A stretch of 64,000 nt of DNA, from positions 1-64,000 of the forward strand of contig NZ_QQAY01000003.1 in the NCBI RefSeq assembly GCF_003350505.1, written 5' to 3'. The translations under genes were made by a program, and so were the position numbers. Positions 44,396-54,422 of the stretch are shown piece by piece. The notes under the pieces were generated by a model. That model saw nothing but the letters and a program-made list of their open reading frames with translations. It ran no database searches and was not told where the DNA came from. The number at the start of each line of letters is the position of its first letter. Position 1 is the first letter of the stretch. The DNA comes from Falsibacillus pallidus (GTDB lineage: Bacteria > Bacillota > Bacilli > Bacillales > DSM-25281).

Positions 44396-44441
44396 ACGAA
44401 AAAGCAATGCCGGTCATTTTCTGACCGGCATTGCTTTTTCC
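44396..44441. terminator. Terminator of yqfO (bidirectional)
   Basis: AAAAAGCAATGCCGGTCA-TTTTC-TGACCGGCATTGCTTTTT is a perfect 18-base palindrome. Confidence 0.95.
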
Positions 44442-44445
44442 TTTC

Positions 44446-45567
44446 TTATAGAAATTGGAAAGGATCTGTATTAAGTTCAGATGCAATAAATTCAATTTCC
44501 CATCCCATCTCTTTAGAAAGGGATTCCATGCGTTTCGCAACGCCTGCTTTCATTACTTTCTCTACATTGTGTCCTGGATCGACAATATTAAGCCCCATCA
44601 TCATGGCATCATGTGCGGTGTGATAATAGAAATCCCCTGTTACATACACATCCGCCCCATTGAATTTGGCTTGGGTGAAATATTTATTGCCATCTCCCCC
44701 CAAAACAGCCACTTTCTTAACTGAGGAAGAAAGATCACCAACTACACGCAAGCCCTGTAGATCGAAGACCTTCTTAACATGCAGAGCAAATTCTTTTAAA
44801 GTCATTTCTTTATCCAGACTGCCGACTCTTCCCAATCCAAGCCTTTCACCCTGATTATGCAATGGCAAGATATCATAAGCAGGCTCCTCGTACGGATGTG
44901 CTTTCATCATCGCAGAAATGACCTTGCGTTCCATATTCTCCGGAAAAATAGTTTCAATCCTGCACTCATTGACTTCTTCAAGCTTCCCTTTCGTCCCTAT
45001 ATAAGGATCCGTGCCCTCGCCTGGCAAGAATCTTCCGGTACCATTTGAACTGAAACTGCAGCGGCTATACGCCCCAATTGCCCCTGCTCCAGCATTACCA
45101 AGAGCATCCCTTACAGCCGCTTCATGTGATTCCGGAACGAAAACAGCCAGTTTCTTAAGCTTTTCTTCAAAAGTGGGCACCATCACTTTTATATCTTTTA
45201 ATCCCAGTGCATCTGCCAGCAGATCATTTACCCCGCCTTTAGCTACATCTAGATTGGTATGTGCAGCATAGACTGCAATATCGTGTTTAATTAATTTTTC
45301 AATGATTCTTCCAGATGCTGAATCTAAAGCTAATTTCTTTAAAGGGCGAAAAATCGGTGGATGGTGTGCAATGATTAAATCCGCTTCCATTCCAATCGCT
45401 TCATCTACAACATCTTCCAATACATCAAGTGCAACAAGCACTTTTTTTATCGGTTTGTTCAGATGCCCTACTTGAAGTCCGATCGGATCATCGTCCATTG
45501 CATATTTCTTCGGGGAAAAACTTTCAAAAAGCTGGATCACTTCATGTCCGTTCACTTGTTTTCCCAT
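44446..45567 (-). CDS. yqfO: Nif3-like dinuclear metal-centre protein YqfO
   Basis: A 373-residue NIF3-family protein of hexameric type. The metal-binding residues are seen in LIIAHHPPIF (about 64-73), AHTNLDVAKGG (about 101-111) and the C-terminal GHNVE (about 326). The central 110-residue insertion is the CutA-like (PII-like) domain found in Bacillus YqfO. Proposed roles are GTP cyclohydrolase I-like chemistry or protein-DNA scaffold; not settled. It overlaps the trmK stop (TAATG), so translation is coupled. Confidence 0.9.
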   Translation of the reverse strand: MGKQVNGHEVIQLFESFSPKKYAMDDDPIGLQVGHLNKPIKKVLVALDVLEDVVDEAIGMEADLIIAHHPPIFRPLKKLALDSASGRIIEKLIKHDIAVYAAHTNLDVAKGGVNDLLADALGLKDIKVMVPTFEEKLKKLAVFVPESHEAAVRDALGNAGAGAIGAYSRCSFSSNGTGRFLPGEGTDPYIGTKGKLEEVNECRIETIFPENMERKVISAMMKAHPYEEPAYDILPLHNQGERLGLGRVGSLDKEMTLKEFALHVKKVFDLQGLRVVGDLSSSVKKVAVLGGDGNKYFTQAKFNGADVYVTGDFYYHTAHDAMMMGLNIVDPGHNVEKVMKAGVAKRMESLSKEMGWEIEFIASELNTDPFQFL

Positions 45568-46271
45568 TAATCCAATACCTCCTCAACCAATTGAATTTTC
45601 TTGGTTATTTCTTGCTTCCTTTCAGAGGTTTTCTCATTATCTCCAGCGCCCTGGAGCTGATTAAGGATATTTTTCCACTGAGTAACCTCTGCCTGCCATT
45701 TTTTTCGGAATGGTGCATTTTGGTCCTTTATTAAAAATGGACCCATTAACAAATCCCTATCCAAATTCAGATATGGTTTATTGGGATTCCCTTGTTCTGC
45801 CGCCAAGATTTCATAAACTTTGCCGTCTTCTTCAAGGATTTCTTCTTCTTTCAATTCCCAACCATTCTCAATGAGCCATTCCCTAATGGAAATAGCCCCG
45901 ATATTGGGTTGGAGGATAAGTTTTTTGACATCAGCCAGCTTTTCTTTACCTTCTTCCAATATGGAGGCGATCAGCGGTCCGCCCATTCCGGCAATCGTGA
46001 TGCAGTCAACTTCTCCCGGTTCAATAACTTCTAGACCATTCCCTTTACGGACAGAGATCCTTTCTTCCAAACCATTTTGTTTTACTTGCTTTTTCGCAGA
46101 CTGAAATGGTCCTTCCACTACTTCACCAGCGATAGCAGAAGAAGCGATTCCATTCAGAATGCAATAGCAAGGCAGGTAAGCATGATCAGAACCGATATCG
46201 GCAAGGACAGATCCCTTTGGTATATAAGAAGCGACTCTTTCAAGGCGCAGCGATAATTTTTCACTATTCAT
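45567..46271 (-). CDS. trmK: tRNA (adenine22-N1)-methyltransferase TrmK
   Basis: A 234-residue class I SAM methyltransferase that makes m1A22 in tRNA. Motif I is VLADIGSDHAYLP (about 22-34), and the catalytic NPPY-like motif is replaced by the family segment CITIAGMGGPLIASIL (about 90-105). Family hallmark LILQPN...REWLIENGW is present. First of two coupled genes with yqfO, as in B. subtilis. The start at 46271 is retained though its ribosome site (GGTGAAAAA) is modest. Confidence 0.92.
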   Translation of the reverse strand: MNSEKLSLRLERVASYIPKGSVLADIGSDHAYLPCYCILNGIASSAIAGEVVEGPFQSAKKQVKQNGLEERISVRKGNGLEVIEPGEVDCITIAGMGGPLIASILEEGKEKLADVKKLILQPNIGAISIREWLIENGWELKEEEILEEDGKVYEILAAEQGNPNKPYLNLDRDLLMGPFLIKDQNAPFRKKWQAEVTQWKNILNQLQGAGDNEKTSERKQEITKKIQLVEEVLD

Positions 46272-46398
46272 TTTTTCACCACATTTATGTATTTATTAAA
46301 TCTATTAGTATTGTACCGTTATTCTCATAAGAAAAAAAGTTTCTGACAGCTTTGTTCGCTCTAAATATGGTTGATTCCAGCTGGATAAAAAGGACAAG

Positions 46399-46452
46399 AA
46401 AAAGGCTGCCTCGAAATCTGGTCAATAATGACCCTCGAAACAGCTTCTTTCA
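46399..46452 (-). terminator. Terminator of cccA
   Basis: On the minus strand GCTGTTTCGAGGGTCAT-TAT-TGACCAGATTTCGAGGCAGC pairs with an internal mismatch region and is followed by CTTTTTC. Confidence 0.8.
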
Positions 46453-46459
46453 ATTGAAA

Positions 46460-46828
46460 TTATTTGATTTTGCTTACCCATGCTGCCATTTGGTCGGCAT
46501 TTTCTGGTTGAACTAGGCCAGGAGGCATTTTTCCCTGTCCTTGAGTGATGATTTTTTTGATTTCAGCTTTTGATTTCTTTTCTCCTACGCCTTTTAAGCT
46601 AGGTCCGAAACCGCCTTCATAGTTTTGGCCATGGCAAGAAGCACATGTTTTTTGGAAATATGCTTTAGGATCAAATTCCCCAGAGCTTGCCTGTTCAGTC
46701 TTTTCTCCACCTTTTTTCTCTTTGGCTACCTCGTCGCTGTCGCCAAGACCTTTTACAGATAGGAAAAAGATAAGACCAATTCCAAATACCATGATTAGTA
46801 TGAATGGAACTACTGGATTACGATTCAT
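46460..46828 (-). CDS. cccA: Membrane-anchored cytochrome c550
   Basis: A 122-residue c-type cytochrome. A single N-terminal membrane helix (about residues 8-26) and a charged linker lead to the haem domain with the attachment motif CASCH (about 65-69) and the methionine ligand in GKMPPG (about 100). It carries electrons outside the membrane in the aerobic chain. In B. subtilis cccA also lies near sigA. AGGGAGG precedes the ATG. Confidence 0.92.
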   Translation of the reverse strand: MNRNPVVPFILIMVFGIGLIFFLSVKGLGDSDEVAKEKKGGEKTEQASSGEFDPKAYFQKTCASCHGQNYEGGFGPSLKGVGEKKSKAEIKKIITQGQGKMPPGLVQPENADQMAAWVSKIK

Positions 46829-46963
46829 GATTCAACCTCCCTTATGTAAGAACCTTGCGAATACCGCTACTACTATTGTGTACAAACACCTATTATTTTA
46901 CTTTAAAATATTTGGAAGGGAAAGCCCTATCATGCAAGTTTTATCAATTTTCTTATTTTAGAC

Positions 46964-46997
46964 AAAAAACTCCATCATCTCTGATGAAGTTTCTCTT
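46964..46997 (-). terminator. Terminator of the acyl-CoA dehydrogenase gene
   Basis: On the minus strand AACTTCATCA-GAGA-TGATGGAGTT is followed by TTTTGTC. Confidence 0.85.
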
Positions 46998-47003
46998 TTC
47001 CAA

Positions 47004-48143
47004 TCAGCAGCCAATGGATCTCGCAATGACCATCCTTTGAACTTCTGAGGTGCCTTCTCCTATTTCAAGAAGCTTCGCATCCCTTAAATAACGCTCAACG
47101 TGATATTCTTTCATATAACCATAGCCGCCGTGAATTTGGACAGCCTGGCTTGCAATTTCCATACAGACTTCCGATGCGTAAAGCTTGCACATGGATGCCT
47201 CTTTTGAAAATGGCCTTCCTTGATCTTTCAGCCATGCGGCTTTATATACCATATTCCGAGCCAATTCAATTTTCATTGCCATATCTGCCAGTTTAAATTG
47301 AATTGCTTGAAAATCGGTCAATGAACGCCCAAATTGCTTTCTTTCCTTTGCATATTGAAGGGCTTTCTCATAAGCTGCCTGTGCAATACCCACTCCCATT
47401 GCACCGATGCCTATTCTTCCGCCATCAAGTGTAATCAGGAATTGCTGAAAGCCATATCCCTTTTTCCCAAGAATATTTTCCTTCGGGACCCGGACATTAT
47501 CAAGAACCAATTCAGTCGTATTGGATGAATGAAGTCCTAATTTTTCATAATTGTCAATGACCGAGAAGCCTTCTGCATCAGTTGGCACAATCAATGCAGT
47601 TATTTCTTTTTTTCCTTCGTTCTTGCCTGTAATGGCTGTCAACGCAAGATGCTTCGCATAGCTGGCATTGGTGATGAAGCATTTGTTCCCGTTTATGACA
47701 TAATCTTCGCCATCCTCGACGGCAGTGGTCATGGTGCCCCCTGCATCTGAACCGGCGTTAGGTTCTGTTAGACCAAAAGCACCGAGCGATTCCCCCGTGC
47801 AGATCGGAGTGAGGTACTCTTCTTTTTGCTCATGGGTGCCAAAAAGATTTATAGGTGCACCGCCGAGTGATATATGAGCTGAATAGGTGATTCCTGTTGA
47901 ACCGCATGCACGGCTCAATTCCTCAGTGACAATTGCAAAGCTGACAGTATCGGCACCTGCTCCGCCATATTCTTCAGGAAATGGCAGACCAAGCATCCCC
48001 ATATCCCCTAATTGTTGAAAAATTTCTTTTGGGAACTGCTTTGTACGATCCCGCTCCAATGCTGATGGAGCTACAACCTCATCGGCGAAATCCCTTATAG
48101 TTTTTTGAATCATTTTTTGTTCAGTTGTCAAATCAAAATTCAT
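47004..48143 (-). CDS. Acyl-CoA dehydrogenase
   Basis: A 379-residue flavoenzyme that oxidises acyl-CoA to enoyl-CoA in fatty acid or branched-chain amino acid breakdown. Family signatures are GAFGLTEPNAGSDAGG (about 125-140, FAD binding) and QIHGGYGYMKEYHVERYLRDAKLLEIGEGTSEVQR (about 338-372), which includes the catalytic glutamate region. Short-chain (butyryl- or isovaleryl-type) specificity cannot be fixed. The ATG at 48143 follows GAGGGGG by six bases. It stands alone, with its own terminator, between cccA and sigA; a catabolic gene in this spot is unusual. Confidence 0.92.
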   Translation of the reverse strand: MNFDLTTEQKMIQKTIRDFADEVVAPSALERDRTKQFPKEIFQQLGDMGMLGLPFPEEYGGAGADTVSFAIVTEELSRACGSTGITYSAHISLGGAPINLFGTHEQKEEYLTPICTGESLGAFGLTEPNAGSDAGGTMTTAVEDGEDYVINGNKCFITNASYAKHLALTAITGKNEGKKEITALIVPTDAEGFSVIDNYEKLGLHSSNTTELVLDNVRVPKENILGKKGYGFQQFLITLDGGRIGIGAMGVGIAQAAYEKALQYAKERKQFGRSLTDFQAIQFKLADMAMKIELARNMVYKAAWLKDQGRPFSKEASMCKLYASEVCMEIASQAVQIHGGYGYMKEYHVERYLRDAKLLEIGEGTSEVQRMVIARSIGC

Positions 48144-48248
48144 GTTCATCCCCCTCTGTATGCAAACACCATGGATACGCTTACATTTACATTATAAAGG
48201 GTTAACAAGAATATTCTCAACTTTTAAAAACTTTTAAAAATACTGAAA

Positions 48249-48800
48249 CTATACAAAAATAGAAATTAATAAAATAACTACACCTAAGACACCTGATACA
48301 AGAAAAGAAATATTTCGCAGACCCTTCCCAGCAATCAGCCACCCTGCACAGTTTAAAAACAGCGTAGTATAAAGCCAATATGGGTCATTGTGAAAAATTT
48401 CCGAAACAATATCCACAGTAGCCAGCAAGATTTCGACGGCTGCTGCAGCAAATATCAGTAATCTCGATTTACCTTTATTAATATAATAAATTCCACTGAC
48501 AAAAAGCAAAACGACAAAAAATGTCAAAATCGCTGTTTGCAAAAGGATTGACAATTCAGTAAAATAAATGACAAATACAGAAGCTGCTAAAATGATTAGT
48601 AGGAACAAGTAAAAAACTGCCTGCTTCCATGCTGTCTTTTTCTTAAATCCACGATGTGATCCTTCCTCGTTCATAGGAGCAGATTGATTTCCTTCAGAAT
48701 AGAGAGCAAGCAAAAAATCACAATAGTGTGAGGGAAGCATGTTATTCTTTTTCCAAAAATCAATTTCATTCATGATGATTTCTTTTCGTTTTGAGTCCAT
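48249..48800 (-). CDS. Unknown membrane protein between the acyl-CoA dehydrogenase gene and sigA
   Basis: I do not recognise this 183-residue protein. The first 65 residues are polar and cytosolic (NEIDFWKKNNMLPSHYCDFLLALYSEG resembles the N-terminal part of DUF2157 proteins); the rest holds about five hydrophobic helices with few charges. No catalytic motif. The start is uncertain: ATG at 48800 follows AGGATGTGGTG; 48824 and 48773 are alternatives. It lies downstream of sigA, past the sigA terminator, in the same orientation. Confidence 0.6.
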   Translation of the reverse strand: MDSKRKEIIMNEIDFWKKNNMLPSHYCDFLLALYSEGNQSAPMNEEGSHRGFKKKTAWKQAVFYLFLLIILAASVFVIYFTELSILLQTAILTFFVVLLFVSGIYYINKGKSRLLIFAAAAVEILLATVDIVSEIFHNDPYWLYTTLFLNCAGWLIAGKGLRNISFLVSGVLGVVILLISIFV

Positions 48801-48861
48801 TCGCACCACATCCTGAGTAGACATTTCGCCATTGCTTAGTAGAAATCCTTTTTTTAAAAGA

Positions 48862-48888
48862 AAAAACCCCTATAAAATAGGGGCTGAA
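48862..48888 (-). terminator. Terminator of sigA
   Basis: On the minus strand GCCCCTATTTTATAGGGG is followed by six T. Confidence 0.85.
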
Positions 48889-48897
48889 ATGAAAATT

Positions 48898-50028
48898 CTA
48901 TTCTAAAAAGTCTTTTAAACGTTTGCTTCTGCTTGGATGACGCAGTTTACGAAGAGCTTTAGCTTCGATTTGTCGGATACGTTCGCGCGTAACCCCAAAT
49001 ACTTTACCGACTTCTTCGAGTGTTCTTGTACGTCCATCATCAAGGCCGAAACGGAGTCTCAAGACATTCTCTTCACGGTCAGTCAAAGTATCCAGCACAT
49101 CTTCAAGCTGTTCCTTCAGCAATTCATATGCTGCATGTTCAGAAGGCGATGTTGCATCCTGGTCTTCAATAAAGTCGCCCAAATGGGAATCGTCTTCTTC
49201 ACCGATTGGTGTTTCTAAGGAAACCGGTTCTTGTGCTATTTTCAATATTTCTCTAACTTTTTCAGGAGTAAGATCCATTTCTTCTCCAATTTCTTCTGGA
49301 GATGGCTCCCTGCCTAAATCCTGTAGAAGTTGGCGCTGAACGCGGATCAACTTATTGATGGTTTCAACCATATGAACAGGAATACGAATTGTCCTTGCCT
49401 GGTCAGCGATGGCTCTTGTAATAGCCTGACGGATCCACCATGTCGCATAGGTACTGAATTTATACCCTTTGCGGTAATCAAACTTTTCTACCGCTTTGAT
49501 AAGACCCATATTTCCTTCCTGAATCAAATCAAGGAAGAGCATTCCACGTCCTACATAACGTTTCGCTATGCTGACTACTAGACGCAAGTTGGCTTCTGCC
49601 AATCTTCTCTTAGCCTCTTCATCGCCATCTTCGATTCGTTTCGCCAGTGAAATCTCTTCTTCAGCAGATAAAAGGTCAACGCGGCCGATTTCTTTCAAGT
49701 ACATTCTCACAGGGTCATTGATTTTGACACCTGGAGGTACACTCAAATCATTCAGGTCAAACTCTTCTTCATCATCAGAATTTTTGCCGACTGGAATATC
49801 CTCATCGTCATCGCCGTTTTCACCTTGGAGTTCTACACCTTGATCTCCTAGGTTTTCGTAGAATTCATCCATTTGATCTGAATCCACTTCAAAATTAGCC
49901 ATTTTTTCTGCTATTTCATCATATGTTAAAAATCCACGTTTTTTCCCAAACTCGACAAGTTTTTCTTTCACTTGGTCTAAAGTTAGTTCAGTATCTACTT
50001 CTTTGGAACGAGCTGATTTTTCAGCCAT
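48898..50028 (-). CDS. sigA: RNA polymerase primary sigma factor SigA (RpoD)
   Basis: A 376-residue sigma-70. Region 1.1 lies at residues 10-90; region 1.2 follows [11 protein letters not shown] (about 105). Region 2 carries [51 protein letters not shown] split over 2.2-3.0. Region 4.2 ends [21 protein letters not shown]. It directs RNA polymerase to housekeeping promoters. The ATG at 50028 follows AAGGAGGGG by five bases. It follows dnaG by 40 bases in the classic macromolecular synthesis operon yqxD-dnaG-sigA. Confidence 0.97.
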   Translation of the reverse strand: MAEKSARSKEVDTELTLDQVKEKLVEFGKKRGFLTYDEIAEKMANFEVDSDQMDEFYENLGDQGVELQGENGDDDEDIPVGKNSDDEEEFDLNDLSVPPGVKINDPVRMYLKEIGRVDLLSAEEEISLAKRIEDGDEEAKRRLAEANLRLVVSIAKRYVGRGMLFLDLIQEGNMGLIKAVEKFDYRKGYKFSTYATWWIRQAITRAIADQARTIRIPVHMVETINKLIRVQRQLLQDLGREPSPEEIGEEMDLTPEKVREILKIAQEPVSLETPIGEEDDSHLGDFIEDQDATSPSEHAAYELLKEQLEDVLDTLTDREENVLRLRFGLDDGRTRTLEEVGKVFGVTRERIRQIEAKALRKLRHPSRSKRLKDFLE

Positions 50029-50068
50029 ATGTTCCCCTCCTTCCAACTTTTCCAAACAGAGAAGCGAT

Positions 50069-51880
50069 TTATAAAGACTTTCTGAGCTGGATTATCTCCA
50101 TTGCGATAGCCGCTGCCCGCTTATAGTCTTTTTGACGTTCCGCTTCTTTTTCTTCATTAATCTTTTCTTTTATCTTTAACATCTTTTGATGTTTAAACAC
50201 TTGGTTAATATAATCTTCAAGCTCCTGAATGCTTATTTCAGGATTGATGGACATCATTTCAATTTCGGTGATGGTCCTCCTGAGCTTCTCATCGGGCAAG
50301 TAGGAGATGAAAAGGCTGGAATCAGGCTGGTTGCCCTGCTCATAATATCCTAATAAATAAGTAATGATTGCTTGATGTTCATCAATATTCAGGGGGGTAT
50401 TTCCCAGCATATCCTTTACCTTAAAGGCAGTATCAGCATTTTTCAACATGTGAGCGATAAGCCTTTTCTCAGCCGCCAGATGGGCAGGCATTAATTTATT
50501 GCTGGTTGGAATGACTGCAGGTCTTTTCACCATTGCCTGCGGTCCATTGTTTTTTTCATTTTTCTTTCTTGAGAAGAATATCTGCTGCTGCTGCTGTTTC
50601 AGAGCTTCAAGTGATAAAGAAAACTCGTCGGCCAGCTGACGCAGATAATGATCCCTCTCCACTGCTTTATCTAAAGCAGAAATTTCATTTAGTAACATTT
50701 CGATGTATTGAAGCCGTTCTCCTTCATTGGAAAGATTTTTCCCGAGCCTGTAATAAAACATTTTGAACGACATAAAAGTCATGCAATTCCCTAATACATC
50801 ATTGCGGAACTTTTCTCCGCCATACTTTTTGATGTGGTCATCGGGATCCATTTTATCAGGCATTTGGGCGACTTCTATGTTGAAACCATTATTCGCAAGA
50901 AGGTTAGATGCCCTGAATGCAGCCTCTATTCCTGCAGAATCGGAATCGTAGCACACGGTAACAGTATCAGTGATTCTCTTTAATATCCGAATATGCTCAT
51001 CCGTGAGGGATGTGCCCATCGTCGCGATTCCATTTGCGACTCCTGCACGGTCCGATGCAATGACATCTGCAAATCCTTCAAACAGCACCGCTTTTTGCAA
51101 TTTTCTGATGGGAGCGCGGGCATGATGAAAATTATAAAGCGTTTTGCTTTTATTGAATAGAACTGTTTCAGGGCTATTCAGATATTTCGGTTCATCCTGA
51201 CCAAACGCTCGACCGGAGAATGCAATCGTATTCCCTTTATGATCCCACAAAGGAAACATGATCCTGTTTCTGAATCGGTCAAAATACTCCTCGCTGGAAT
51301 CCCTTTTTATGATCAGCCCGGCTTTCTCCATTAATGACAAAGAGTATCCTCTTTTTTGAAGAAACTTGACTGAAAAATCCCAGTTAGGCAAGGACCAGCC
51401 AATTTGATACTTTTCAATACTTTCTTTTGTAAAACCTCTATTAAGCAAGTATTCCAAAGCTTCCTGACCCTCTTTTGTGTTCAGGAGCAAATGATGGTAA
51501 AATTTCCTTAAAAGCTCATGAGCTTCTATCATCTGCTGCTGATCAGGGGGCAGCTTGCGCTGTTCTTTGTGTGCCTCAAGATTGATTTCAAAAGGAATAT
51601 TGCCTTTTTCAGCCGCCATGGCAATGGCTTCCTGGAAGGAAACACCTTCTATATCCATTAGAAATGAAAAAGCATTTCCTCCAGTTCCGCAGCCAAAGCA
51701 ATGAAAAATTTGCTTTTCGGGAGACACTGAGAAGGAAGGAGAATTCTCTCCATGAAAGGGGCATAAGCCGAAATAGTTCCTTCCCTGTTTCTTCAATTGG
51801 ACATATTCACTAATGACATCAACAATATCAACAGATTGCTTTATTTGATTTATTGTTTCTTCAGGAATTCTTCCTGCCAC
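50069..51880 (-). CDS. dnaG: DNA primase DnaG
   Basis: A 603-residue primase. The N-terminal zinc finger CHC2 ([17 protein letters not shown]...[11 protein letters not shown], about 40-68) precedes the Toprim catalytic core, with EGFADVIA (glutamate at about 267) and CYDSDSAG (about 310). The C-terminal helicase-binding part ends in a charged helix. It lays down RNA primers at the replication fork. GTG at 51880 follows GGTGAT by six bases. It is flanked by yqxD and sigA as in B. subtilis. Confidence 0.97.
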   Translation of the reverse strand: MAGRIPEETINQIKQSVDIVDVISEYVQLKKQGRNYFGLCPFHGENSPSFSVSPEKQIFHCFGCGTGGNAFSFLMDIEGVSFQEAIAMAAEKGNIPFEINLEAHKEQRKLPPDQQQMIEAHELLRKFYHHLLLNTKEGQEALEYLLNRGFTKESIEKYQIGWSLPNWDFSVKFLQKRGYSLSLMEKAGLIIKRDSSEEYFDRFRNRIMFPLWDHKGNTIAFSGRAFGQDEPKYLNSPETVLFNKSKTLYNFHHARAPIRKLQKAVLFEGFADVIASDRAGVANGIATMGTSLTDEHIRILKRITDTVTVCYDSDSAGIEAAFRASNLLANNGFNIEVAQMPDKMDPDDHIKKYGGEKFRNDVLGNCMTFMSFKMFYYRLGKNLSNEGERLQYIEMLLNEISALDKAVERDHYLRQLADEFSLSLEALKQQQQQIFFSRKKNEKNNGPQAMVKRPAVIPTSNKLMPAHLAAEKRLIAHMLKNADTAFKVKDMLGNTPLNIDEHQAIITYLLGYYEQGNQPDSSLFISYLPDEKLRRTITEIEMMSINPEISIQELEDYINQVFKHQKMLKIKEKINEEKEAERQKDYKRAAAIAMEIIQLRKSL

Positions 51881-51900
51881 GAAAACATCACCATCTGTTT

Positions 51901-52392
51901 TTATTCTTTCGATAATAAATCTGAATCTCCTGCCAGATTCGACAAAATCTTGGTAAGACTGTCTTTAAATCTGGCCCTATCGTCATCGCGAAAAGGTTTG
52001 GGGCCTTTTCCGTATTTCCCCTGCCTTCGTGCTTTAGCAGCTGCGAAACGGTAATTCAAGGCTGTTTCAATAGATTCTTCCTTGAATTCTATTCCTCTTG
52101 GAGATACAACATAAACCCCTTTTGGCAGGAGCATGCTTGCCAATCCGATGTCCTGGGTGACGACTACATTATTAAGCTTCGCATGATTGAGTATGAATAA
52201 GTCGGCAGATTCTTTATCAGAATCTACATAAAACCATTCTCCCCAGACCGGTTCATTCATCTTGTGTGCGATCGAAGCAACGAAATAAGTCTTAAAATGA
52301 TATTCGTTTGCGATTTCGACAATTTCTGACTTCACCGGACATGCATCAGCATCCACAAATATAGCTGCTTTTTCTGCTTGTAACCTAACTAT
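51901..52392 (-). CDS. yqxD: DUF188 (YaiI/YqxD) family protein, start codon unclear
   Basis: A DUF188 protein of about 163 residues. The family start AIFVDADACPVKSEI and the blocks VDSDKESADLFI, VVVTQDIGLASMLL and NYRFAAAKARRQGKYGKGPKPF are clear; the fold resembles PIN-like nucleases. The start is odd. A strong GGAGGG site ends at 52400, but the in-frame codons after it (GGA TGT AGA ATA GTT AGG TTA) contain no ATG, GTG or TTG. ATA at 52392 is seven bases away and is proposed here as the start; the only standard upstream start, TTG at 52437, has no ribosome site. First gene of the yqxD-dnaG-sigA operon. Confidence 0.75.
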   Translation of the reverse strand: MVRLQAEKAAIFVDADACPVKSEIVEIANEYHFKTYFVASIAHKMNEPVWGEWFYVDSDKESADLFILNHAKLNNVVVTQDIGLASMLLPKGVYVVSPRGIEFKEESIETALNYRFAAAKARRQGKYGKGPKPFRDDDRARFKDSLTKILSNLAGDSDLLSKE

Positions 52393-52437
52393 TCTACATC
52401 CCTCCGGAGAATCCTTCTTCTCAAGAGAAGTTTCCAA

Positions 52438-52683
52438 AATTTCGAAAACTCCATTATTTGTCGATTTTTTTTAATCATGCGAACTTGACATATCACCTTA
52501 AATAGTTTATTCCCTAAATCTATACTCTAAACCTATTTTCAATATTTTTATCACAATTTTTTATTATAGTATAAAAGGACAAGTTTGACCATTCTTTTTT
52601 CCTGGATTTTTAAATCTTTCTTTCGAACTGTTAAGCACCGCTGTTTATTTCCGTTCAAGACTCCGGTTTAAGATTCCCAGAAT
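52438..52683. other. Intergenic region between yqfL and yqxD
   Basis: Very AT-rich (about 250 bases), no ORF. It should hold the promoter of the yqxD-dnaG-sigA operon on the minus strand; a TATAAT-like box (ATTATAGTATAAAAG on the plus strand near 52565) was noted but not assigned. Confidence 0.35.
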
Positions 52684-52715
52684 AAAAAAAGCACACAATC
52701 TGGTTGATTATGCGC
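52684..52715 (-). terminator. Terminator of yqfL
   Basis: On the minus strand AGCGCATAATC-AACCA-GATTGTGTGCT pairs with two G-T, followed by seven T. Confidence 0.8.
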
Positions 52716-53521
52716 TATTTGATATTTTGAATGTGGTTAATGATGATATTCGCCGTTTCTTCTACAGCTTTATTTGTGACATCAATGACTGTGCAGCCAA
52801 TTTTTCCTGCAACTTTATCAAAATAAACGAGTTCTTGTCTGATCCGTTCCAAGTTGGCATAGCTTGCTTTATCATTTAAACCGAGGGAAATGAGCCGTTC
52901 TTTTCTGATTTCATTCAGTTTTTCCGGACTGATTTTTAATCCGATGCACTTTTCAGGAGGGACTTGGAACAGTTCCTCCGGCGGATCCACTTCCGGGACA
53001 AGCGGTACATTTGCCACTTTAAGTCGCTTGTGAGCCAAATACTGTGAAAGCGGAGTTTTGGATGTCCTGGAGACGCCCACTAATATGATATCAGCCCTTA
53101 ATATCCCTCTTGGATCTCTTCCGTCATCATATTTAACTGCAAATTCAATAGCTTCTACTTTTTTAAAATAATCATCATCGAGCTTCCTGACCAATCCGGG
53201 TTCATTCAAGGGCTTCTTTCCGCATAGCTCCCCGAATTTATCCATCAGCGGCCCAATGATATCGATGGCAAACAACCCTTCTTCTTCTGAACGCTTGTTC
53301 ATATAATTTCGAATCTCGGGCTTTACCAGAGTGAATGCTATCATGCCATGATTCAATTTCGCAAGCGAAATCACCTCATCGACATGTGATAAGTCCTCAA
53401 TATACGGAATTCTTTTAATTACCGCGCTCGAACCATTAAATTGACTGATGGCTGCCTTTGTTACCAGTTCCGCCGTTTCCCCTACAGAGTCAGACACGAC
53501 ATAGATGATTGGTTGAGACAT
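52715..53521 (-). CDS. yqfL: Bifunctional kinase/pyrophosphorylase YqfL (DUF299; PPDK regulatory protein family)
   Basis: A 268-residue protein of the DUF299 family, which switches pyruvate,phosphate dikinase or PEP synthase off and on by ADP-dependent phosphorylation and Pi-dependent dephosphorylation. The P-loop GVSRTSKTP lies at about 148-156, and the N-terminal [14 protein letters not shown] is the family block. In B. subtilis YqfL also modulates CcpN. The ATG at 53521 follows AAGGTGA by six bases; it lies 39 bases below ccpN, in one operon. Confidence 0.9.
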   Translation of the reverse strand: MSQPIIYVVSDSVGETAELVTKAAISQFNGSSAVIKRIPYIEDLSHVDEVISLAKLNHGMIAFTLVKPEIRNYMNKRSEEEGLFAIDIIGPLMDKFGELCGKKPLNEPGLVRKLDDDYFKKVEAIEFAVKYDDGRDPRGILRADIILVGVSRTSKTPLSQYLAHKRLKVANVPLVPEVDPPEELFQVPPEKCIGLKISPEKLNEIRKERLISLGLNDKASYANLERIRQELVYFDKVAGKIGCTVIDVTNKAVEETANIIINHIQNIK

Positions 53522-53560
53522 ATCCATTCACCTTCCTATTCTTACGACACAAGTCAAGTA

Positions 53561-54196
53561 TTAAAGATCTTCCGCTGCAAGGGCAACAAAAGCCTTTGTA
53601 ATATTCGTTTTCGTTATCCTGCCGAACACTTCGAATCCTTTTTCTGTTTCTTTGACGACAGGCAAAGCATCTATTTGTTTATCAATTAATTTCTTTGCTA
53701 CATCAATGAGCAGATCGTCTTTTTCGCACGTTGTGATATTAGGCATTCTTGTCATAATGATATTCACGGGAATGGAAGTAAGTTCTTGCTTCCCTATACT
53801 TGCCCTCAACAAATCTTTGCGTGAAAGCACTCCTACCAGATGTGATCCTGCATCCACTACGAATAATGTTCCTACATCTTCAAGGAACATGGTTACTATC
53901 GCATCATAGACTGAAACATTTTCATTCACTACCACTGGAATGGACTGGTAATCCTTAACGTATATCTTCTTCAGATTTTCCGTTAAGAGCTGAGTCCCTG
54001 TTTTTCCTGAATAAAAATAACCGACGCGCGGACGTGCATCAAGATAACCGGCCATTGTCAGGATGGCTAAATCCGGCCTTAATGTAGCGCGGGTAAGGTT
54101 CAGCCTGTCTGCAATATGCTCCCCAGTAATTGGGCCATTGTCTTTTACAATCTGCAATATCAGCTCTTGCCTTTTGTTAAGTTCTATTTTCCTCAC
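53561..54196 (-). CDS. ccpN: Transcriptional repressor of gluconeogenic genes CcpN
   Basis: A 211-residue repressor of gapB and pckA under glycolytic conditions. It has an N-terminal HTH (DNGPITGEHIADRLNLTRATLRPDLAILTMAGYL, about 16-50) and two CBS domains (about 80-205; VSRKDLLRA and TNITKAFVAL), which sense nucleotides. The start is uncertain: GTG at 54196 is used, with GTG at 54199 and TTG at 54202 just upstream and no clear ribosome site. It is first in the ccpN-yqfL operon. Confidence 0.9.
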   Translation of the reverse strand: MRKIELNKRQELILQIVKDNGPITGEHIADRLNLTRATLRPDLAILTMAGYLDARPRVGYFYSGKTGTQLLTENLKKIYVKDYQSIPVVVNENVSVYDAIVTMFLEDVGTLFVVDAGSHLVGVLSRKDLLRASIGKQELTSIPVNIIMTRMPNITTCEKDDLLIDVAKKLIDKQIDALPVVKETEKGFEVFGRITKTNITKAFVALAAEDL

Positions 54197-54352
54197 CACC
54201 AAATGAACAGAAGGAGAAGACCGGAATGCAGATGAACCTTTTCCGGTTTCCCTAAATGAAAGTGTTATACTTTAATATTAAATATTATATACTATTTTTC
54301 AAAAATGAAAAGAATAATCCTCAGAATTTTATAAAAATGCATTAATAATAAT

Positions 54353-54406
54353 AAAAGGCCTTCCCCCTCTCTTTCATTAATTCATTCAAGAAAGGGGATG
54401 GCCTGC
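54353..54406 (-). terminator. Terminator of glyS
   Basis: On the minus strand AGGCCATCCCCTTTC and GAAAGAGAGGGGGAAGGCCT pair with a few bulges around a long loop; TTTTATT follows. Confidence 0.8.
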
Positions 54407-54422
54407 TCGATAAATATTAATT

